From NCBI GenBank assembly GCA_030672345.1, contig DAOVGO010000006.1, forward strand, positions 1 to 13,999: a stretch of DNA of 13,999 nt, given 5' to 3'. Positions 6,750 through 11,741 of the stretch are shown here, one piece after another. The translations under genes and the position numbers were made by a program. The DNA is from Methanosarcinales archaeon. GTDB lineage: Archaea > Halobacteriota > Methanosarcinia > Methanosarcinales > Methanogasteraceae. How positions within the stretch are numbered: the first letter of the stretch is position 1; each line of letters starts with the position of its first letter. The notes below the pieces were generated by a model, which was given only the letters and a program-made list of their open reading frames with translations, made no database searches and was not told the DNA's origin.

Positions 6750-6786
6750 GTTCCGGAGATTGACCGGAGATCAATCGATAAGGAAC
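6750..6786 (+). promoter_or_regulatory. Hairpin in leader of winged-helix mRNA
   Basis: Nested inverted repeats lie inside the predicted leader: GTTCC (6750-6754) pairs with GGAAC (6782-6786), and inside it GATTGA (6758-6763) pairs with TCAATC (6771-6776) around a 7-nt loop. An internal loop separates the two stems. The role is unknown. Confidence 0.35.
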
Positions 6787-6879
6787 GGAAACGGGAATTG
6801 CAGTAGAGCATCATTGCCACCAACAACACCTGCCCGCGGATAGGAAAATGGATGGCAGAAGAAGGGAGGGAAATTCGCC

Positions 6880-7107
6880 ATGACACGAAGATGCAAACTC
6901 GATATCGTCATTGAAATTCTTGATGTGATCTCAAATGGCACAACCAAAACGAAGATCGTGTATGAAGCAAACCTGAACTTCAATATCGCAACAAAATATC
7001 TGGATTTGCTGCAGGAAAAGAAATTTATCAGAAAAAACGGCAATATGTATGAGATAACCGGGGAAGGACAAACGTTTCTGAAGAAGGCTAAAGAATTGCA
7101 GATTTAG
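6880..7107 (+). CDS. Small archaeal winged-helix DNA-binding protein
   Basis: A 75-residue single-domain protein of the ArnR1-like archaeal winged-helix type. The order is helix 1 (CKLDIVIEILDVIS), helix 2 (TKIVYEANL), recognition helix (NIATKYLDLLQEK, about 34-47), then the two-stranded wing FIRKNGNMYEITGEG (49-63) and a last helix ending in KELQI. The recurrent family pattern is I-x-Y-x-(A/S)-N-L in helix 2 and the E-I-T-x-x-G end of the wing. There is no ligand domain. GGAG at 6865-6868 precedes the ATG. Its TATA box, a palindrome and a long leader lie upstream. It converges with another winged-helix gene, overlapping it by 4 nt. Likely a transcription regulator; target unknown. Confidence 0.8.
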   Translation: MTRRCKLDIVIEILDVISNGTTKTKIVYEANLNFNIATKYLDLLQEKKFIRKNGNMYEITGEGQTFLKKAKELQI

Positions 7108-7328
7108 GCATCTGGCAGTTCAAGTAACTTCTTTCCATGTCCGGTGATCCTGATTCTCTTCTTATCAGAGTCGAATTCGATGAATCCGAATTCGGATAAG
7201 AAGTCAAGAACTTTTATCAGCTTTTCGTATGCAAGATCGATATGTCCGGCAATCTCTTCGACCGTAGCCCAATCTCCTGCTTTTATGTATTCCAGTACTT
7301 CCCCAGATACTCTGAGCAATGTGGTCAC
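7104..7328 (-). CDS. Second small winged-helix DNA-binding protein
   Basis: A 74-residue protein with helix 1 (GEVLEYIKAGD), helix 2 (TVEEIAGHIDL), recognition helix (AYEKLIKVLDFLSEFG, 33-48) and a wing FIEFDSDKKRIRITGHG (49-65), then LLEL. The fold order matches small archaeal winged-helix regulators. It is acidic and differs from its convergent neighbour in sequence. Its stop codon overlaps that of the gene at 6880, so both messages share complementary 3' ends unless they terminate inside each other. The start is GTG at 7328. A TATA box at 7350-7360 predicts transcription starting almost at this codon, so the message is probably leaderless, and no ribosome site is seen. Target unknown. Confidence 0.75.
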   Translation of the reverse strand: MTTLLRVSGEVLEYIKAGDWATVEEIAGHIDLAYEKLIKVLDFLSEFGFIEFDSDKKRIRITGHGKKLLELPDA

Positions 7329-7349
7329 ATTATGGTATTTATCGTTCTG

Positions 7350-7360
7350 TTATATAATAG
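7350..7360 (-). promoter_or_regulatory. TATA box of leaderless winged-helix gene
   Basis: The minus strand reads CTATTATATAAC. Its centre is about 27 bp before the GTG at 7328, the distance expected between a TATA box and the first transcribed base, which supports a leaderless message. Confidence 0.55.
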
Positions 7361-7377
7361 ATTAGGAACGTGAAATA

Positions 7378-7403
7378 CTGAACATTGTTTCTGAACATTG
7401 TTT
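7378..7403. repeat. 13-bp perfect tandem repeat between divergent promoters
   Basis: CTGAACATTGTTT occurs twice with no gap (7378-7390 and 7391-7403), followed by a related TATTGTTTT. It lies just upstream of the minus-strand TATA box at 7350-7360 and just before a plus-strand TATA-like TTTTATAAG at 7411-7419. The placement suits a shared regulator-binding site, but no protein is known to bind it. Confidence 0.6.
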
Positions 7404-7779
7404 CTTATTGTTTTATAAGTCTCCATGATATCATACATTAGCGCGACCACGGTTTAAAAAATCCGAGATGCAACAGGATTTACCGTTTTGAAGATGGTAC
7501 TGTGGTGAGTGCATCGATGAGTGTCGGAGAGTGGTGCTATATGAGTGCCATGGAACTGAAGTCCAAGCTAACTTGGGCTTAACCGAACCGAAATGAGATC
7601 ACACATGATACCCGGACAATACTACCCAACATCTGATAGAATGGTGCAAGATCATCTATCAGGGCTCCTGACAGTTACCGTGGCTCGGTTGGTCATGGGT
7701 GGGAAGTTGTGGAGGGATGTATCGGGATGTGGAATCGTGCGTGGACAATGGTGACTTGAACATAAAGGAGGTAAAAACA
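7404..7779 (+). promoter_or_regulatory. Promoter and long structured leader upstream of the S8 protease
   Basis: About 375 nt without a convincing gene. TTTTATAAG at 7411-7419 and TTTAAAAAA at 7456-7463 are possible TATA boxes; nothing similar is closer to the gene. The predicted leader would be 300 nt or more. It contains a 9-bp hairpin with a CTAA loop (7559-7567 with 7572-7580, one G-U pair) and an 8-bp inverted repeat (7633-7640 with 7655-7662). A 5-bp hairpin (7659-7663 with 7667-7671) shares bases with the latter. An open frame 7442-7582 without a start context is not called. Confidence 0.35.
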
Positions 7780-10700
7780 ATGGAAAACGGATCAAGTATC
7801 TGGAAATTGTGCATGACTTTCGGAGTTATGGTGATTGCTCTGGCTGCATTTATGAGTGCAGTATCAGCGGCACCATTGGAGGATGGAGTCGATAATCAAA
7901 GAGAAGCAGCATTATGGGGTCTGCCGTCAGAAGATACAGACTTAAAAATCAGTTCCTCTTTAGCGCTGAAGATGAAAGAAAGGCAAAGTGGTGGCATAGC
8001 GGTTATAATAGAGCTGAAAGAGCAGCCGAAGGTACCGTTTGATGTCCGGGAAGCAAAATCGTTAGCAGCCGAAACTCAACAACCATTGTCAGCAGCATTA
8101 GAAGAAATGCAGGCAAAAAACGTAAAAAGCTTCTGGATCATCAACGCAGTGTCTGCAAAGGTTCCTGTACAGAACATAGATGAGATTGCCGCGCGCACGG
8201 ACGTAAGACAGGTATGGCTGGATAAAGAGATCAGACTCATTGAGCCAGTGAATGCCATCTCAGGACAGGATTATGGCGATGATATGGTGGTAAACTCGCT
8301 ATCAACCAATTCTACAGATCGTTTCAACCGAAAAACATCTTCGGCAGATGAGATTGCTACACCTAATTATATCCCTGACCACATCCAATTGTATCTCCGC
8401 CATAAATTTATCGGGCCTCCTTATGATCAGTACGATTATTTGAGTGAATATCCGGATCTATCCGACGCGCCCAACACAAAAGTGATCATGTATGATGATG
8501 GTGAGAATCATACCTGGGGTGATTATAGCTTGGATGGAGACATCACTGGAACCAATTACAGTTACTGGATACTATTTGCAAGTGCCTCATCCACAACCTT
8601 CAGGATAGAGATTATCATCAATGGAACCACTGTCGCAACCTTCCCGGATCTGACTGTTCCATCCGATCCGTATTATCAACCGTTTTCAGAAGAGATGACT
8701 GGCATGGATCCAGCCGCGTCCAGAGGGGATGAGGTGATGCTCAAAATTACGAAGATTTCTGGCGGTGCTGGAAAGGTGCTCTTCGGCACAGAGGCTTACT
8801 CCAATATCACCATTCCGCCCCTCAACATGTCTGAAGTGGTGGATTACGCAGATGAGATCATAAACGCACCACAGATGTGGGATCGGGGATACGATGGAAG
8901 CGAGGTGATAATTTCAATACTGGATAGTGGAATAGATGATACTCATCCAGATCTGAATGGCAAGGTCATTGCAGCAGAGAATTTCACAGACGATGGCGTC
9001 ACTGATGATCTTTATGGGCACGGGACACACTGCGCAGGAATTGCCGCTGGGAAATACAATGCAACAACAGACGTTACCGGAGTTGCGCCGGGAGCTTCAT
9101 TGATAAATGCAAAAGTATTTAATCAGACTGGTGATAGTCTTACATCATGGATAATATCTGGAATCGAGTGGTCAGTAGATCAAAACGCAGACATACTGAG
9201 CATGAGCTTTGGAGGATGGCAGGGAGATGGAAGAGGCAGAGACCTTGAATCAATGGCGGTAACCAATGCAATAGATGCAGGACATGTTGTTGTGATAGCC
9301 GCTAGAAACGAAGGGCCCGGTGAAGGCACTATCGGAAGCCCAGCCGTTGCGTATGGTGCGATAGCAGTTGCGGCGTCGGATAGCAAAGATGCAATCGTAG
9401 ATTTCAGTTCGAGAGGTCCCACTGGTGATGGGAGGGTTGGAATAGATGTTGCGGCACCCGGGCACAAGATAATTGCGCCAAACGCCTTCTGGGAAAGCCA
9501 GCAGGATTATGCTACACTTGATGGAACATCGATGTCCTGCCCACACGTAGCAGGAGCGGCAGCACTGTTATTGGAAGCAGATTCAAGCTTAACACCAGGA
9601 GAAGTAGAAACAGCATTGAAAAACGGTGCAGATGTGCCCGAATGGAATAAAGTAGTATACTATGCCTTTGATATAGATGACATTGACAACACCACCATAC
9701 AGCGGCAATTGATAAACAACTCAGAGAACTGGCTTAGAGTGGTGAGACCCACATACAACGTACTGATGATAGATGATGACGATGACAGTTCTTCCGGTGA
9801 TGATCAGAGTGTGGGTATATTTACGTCGGTGTTTGAGGACCTCGGATATGATGTGAAAATCGAAAGCTCAGATGAGACTTCATATCCGACATGGAGTGAT
9901 TATGATATCGTTGTCTGGAGTTGCGGGGACGATGATAAGCCCATACGTGATCTCAGATATAAAGAGATGCTGGTTGAATATGTAACCGACGGTGGGCATC
10001 TGATACTTGAGAGTGGACATATTGCGGCATGGATCGGCGGATATGGAGCCCAGATTATAGATCGCGAACTTCGTGAAAAGGTACTCCATACACAAAAAAA
10101 GTATGTATACAGCGATGTCGGCGATCTGAAATTGTGCGCCGGGCATTCTATTGCGACCACACCGAATGTTCTTCCAGGGACCATAAACTTCACCCCAACC
10201 AATCCCGGCGATGACTCAGGAGATGCAGACGCGGTCAGGATTTTACCTGATGCTATGGGCGTCTATAATTGGTCTTATGTTGCTTACGGAAATAATCCTG
10301 TACAAGTAATAGCATCCGGGCTAATAGCATACGAAAAAGGATATGATGTCTGGGAGCAGGGTGCTGGAAGGTTAGACGTAAAAGATGCCTATGATGCACT
10401 GACAAATGGCATCATGGTTGATTCTCAGTGGTTTGTTGGAAGAGTACGCCCGGGAAGTTACACAAAGACATTCACAGTGATGAATAACAATGTTACCGGA
10501 AAAACCGTGAGCATAAACCGATCAACAGGTGATGCTGGTGATTGGATGACTTTACCTGCAAATCTAACAGTTCCGGCAGGAGGGACTGCGAACTTCAATG
10601 CGACAATGGATGTGCTTGGTGATGCGATAGGAGCGTATAAAGGCAGTATTTTGGTAAATGACGGAATAGAGGAGATAACAATTCCTGTTTCTGTAAATGT

Positions 10701-11730
10701 AGTATGGAATGATACCGGAATCGGGGATATAACAGGAAGTGTCGATGAAGACGGTGACTGGGTTTACTACACACTCGATGTTCCTGTTACAGCCAACCTG
10801 AATCTCAGTCTGAATTGGACAAATTCAATCAATGACCTGGATTTAGAGTTATTCAATCCGGATGGTACACTTGCATACGCATCAGTGGACGATAAACCCG
10901 AGATGATCACTGTTGACAACCCTTCGGCTGGCTATTGGACAGTTGCCATAAATGCATGGGAACTCCAGACTGCGCAGGAAACTTATACTTTGAATATCTC
11001 AGTCTCAGGAGATAGAACGCCGCCATCTGTAACATGCCCAACCGCAACACCGGTAGCGATAGCAGCAGATGGAATCCAGACCTCTCAGCTCAATGTGACG
11101 GTGACCGATCCGATTGGTATTGGCGTTGTTACCGTGAATCTGTCTGCAATCGGAGGATCTGAAGCGCAGGAGATGGGACACATCGGTGAGAATGTGTATT
11201 CCACGACCACGAATGCGTCTAAGGATACTGAGCCTGGTCCGCATTGTCTGCAGGTCCATGCGAGCGATGTGCATGGAAACTGTAATGATAGTGTTTGCAT
11301 TGAGCTTTGGGTGAGCAAAGTGCACACCATACAGTTAGATGCAGGTTGGAACATGGTATCGATACCAGTAATTCCAGCAGATGCAAGTGTGGATGCCATC
11401 TTTGGAGATAACATCACTCCACCAGTGTACGGATACGATGCCGGTTATAAATCGGTAACAAGTCTTGAACCAAAGAAAGGATACTGGGTTCTGGCAGATT
11501 CACCGGTGGATATAAATATCACTGGTACAGTCCCAGCCAATCGGGAGGTTACTGTATTTCCAGGATGGAATATGATCGGTCCGGTATCTCCGGACGTACA
11601 GGTCAGCTCATTTACTGGTATAACACCACCAGTATACGGGTATGATGCCGGTTATAAATCGGTAACAACATTGGAACAGACCAAAGGATACTGGGTACTT
11701 ACCAGTACCGAGATAACACTCACCGTATGA
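7780..11730 (+). CDS. Secreted multidomain subtilisin-like (S8) serine protease
   Basis: A 1316-residue exported protease. I start at the ATG at 7780, which follows a GGAGGT ribosome site (7768-7773) and begins a signal peptide (hydrophobic MTFGVMVIALAAF, cleavage after AVSA near residue 30). Order: inhibitor-like propeptide (about 70-155); ~195-residue pre-catalytic region; S8 core with Asp382 (LDSGID), His414 (GHGTHCAG), oxyanion Asn510 (AARNEG) and Ser584 (GTSMSCPHVAG). A Rossmann-like insertion (about 658-755, VLMIDDDDDS to GGHLIL) precedes the usual S8 closing helix EQGAGRLDVKDAYDAL (859-874). Then a beta-sandwich (885-975), a PPC-type domain (980-1077), an Ig-like segment (1078-1180) and two GWNM...GYWVL repeats to the end. 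There is no C-terminal membrane anchor. All catalytic residues are present, so it is probably active. The next gene starts 11 nt later. Confidence 0.93.
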   Translation: MENGSSIWKLCMTFGVMVIALAAFMSAVSAAPLEDGVDNQREAALWGLPSEDTDLKISSSLALKMKERQSGGIAVIIELKEQPKVPFDVREAKSLAAETQQPLSAALEEMQAKNVKSFWIINAVSAKVPVQNIDEIAARTDVRQVWLDKEIRLIEPVNAISGQDYGDDMVVNSLSTNSTDRFNRKTSSADEIATPNYIPDHIQLYLRHKFIGPPYDQYDYLSEYPDLSDAPNTKVIMYDDGENHTWGDYSLDGDITGTNYSYWILFASASSTTFRIEIIINGTTVATFPDLTVPSDPYYQPFSEEMTGMDPAASRGDEVMLKITKISGGAGKVLFGTEAYSNITIPPLNMSEVVDYADEIINAPQMWDRGYDGSEVIISILDSGIDDTHPDLNGKVIAAENFTDDGVTDDLYGHGTHCAGIAAGKYNATTDVTGVAPGASLINAKVFNQTGDSLTSWIISGIEWSVDQNADILSMSFGGWQGDGRGRDLESMAVTNAIDAGHVVVIAARNEGPGEGTIGSPAVAYGAIAVAASDSKDAIVDFSSRGPTGDGRVGIDVAAPGHKIIAPNAFWESQQDYATLDGTSMSCPHVAGAAALLLEADSSLTPGEVETALKNGADVPEWNKVVYYAFDIDDIDNTTIQRQLINNSENWLRVVRPTYNVLMIDDDDDSSSGDDQSVGIFTSVFEDLGYDVKIESSDETSYPTWSDYDIVVWSCGDDDKPIRDLRYKEMLVEYVTDGGHLILESGHIAAWIGGYGAQIIDRELREKVLHTQKKYVYSDVGDLKLCAGHSIATTPNVLPGTINFTPTNPGDDSGDADAVRILPDAMGVYNWSYVAYGNNPVQVIASGLIAYEKGYDVWEQGAGRLDVKDAYDALTNGIMVDSQWFVGRVRPGSYTKTFTVMNNNVTGKTVSINRSTGDAGDWMTLPANLTVPAGGTANFNATMDVLGDAIGAYKGSILVNDGIEEITIPVSVNVVWNDTGIGDITGSVDEDGDWVYYTLDVPVTANLNLSLNWTNSINDLDLELFNPDGTLAYASVDDKPEMITVDNPSAGYWTVAINAWELQTAQETYTLNISVSGDRTPPSVTCPTATPVAIAADGIQTSQLNVTVTDPIGIGVVTVNLSAIGGSEAQEMGHIGENVYSTTTNASKDTEPGPHCLQVHASDVHGNCNDSVCIELWVSKVHTIQLDAGWNMVSIPVIPADASVDAIFGDNITPPVYGYDAGYKSVTSLEPKKGYWVLADSPVDINITGTVPANREVTVFPGWNMIGPVSPDVQVSSFTGITPPVYGYDAGYKSVTTLEQTKGYWVLTSTEITLTV
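11326..11727 (+). repeat. Two tandem GWN/GYWV repeats at the protease C-terminus
   Basis: Residues 1183-1315 of the protease contain two copies of a beta-rich unit: GWNM, then PPVYGYDAGYKSVT, then KGYWVL. The cores at 11416-11493 and 11623-11700 are nearly identical in DNA, 207 bp apart, including an unbroken run across GCCGGTTATAAATCGGTAAC. Similar GWN...GYW units end other archaeal secreted proteins. Confidence 0.8.
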
Positions 11731-11741
11731 GGTGATATAAT

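Noticed and set aside
7699..7779. Upstream extension of the S8 protease to an ATG at 7699
   Set aside because: The extension would place 27 polar residues before the signal peptide, whereas the ATG at 7780 has a GGAGGT site immediately before it.
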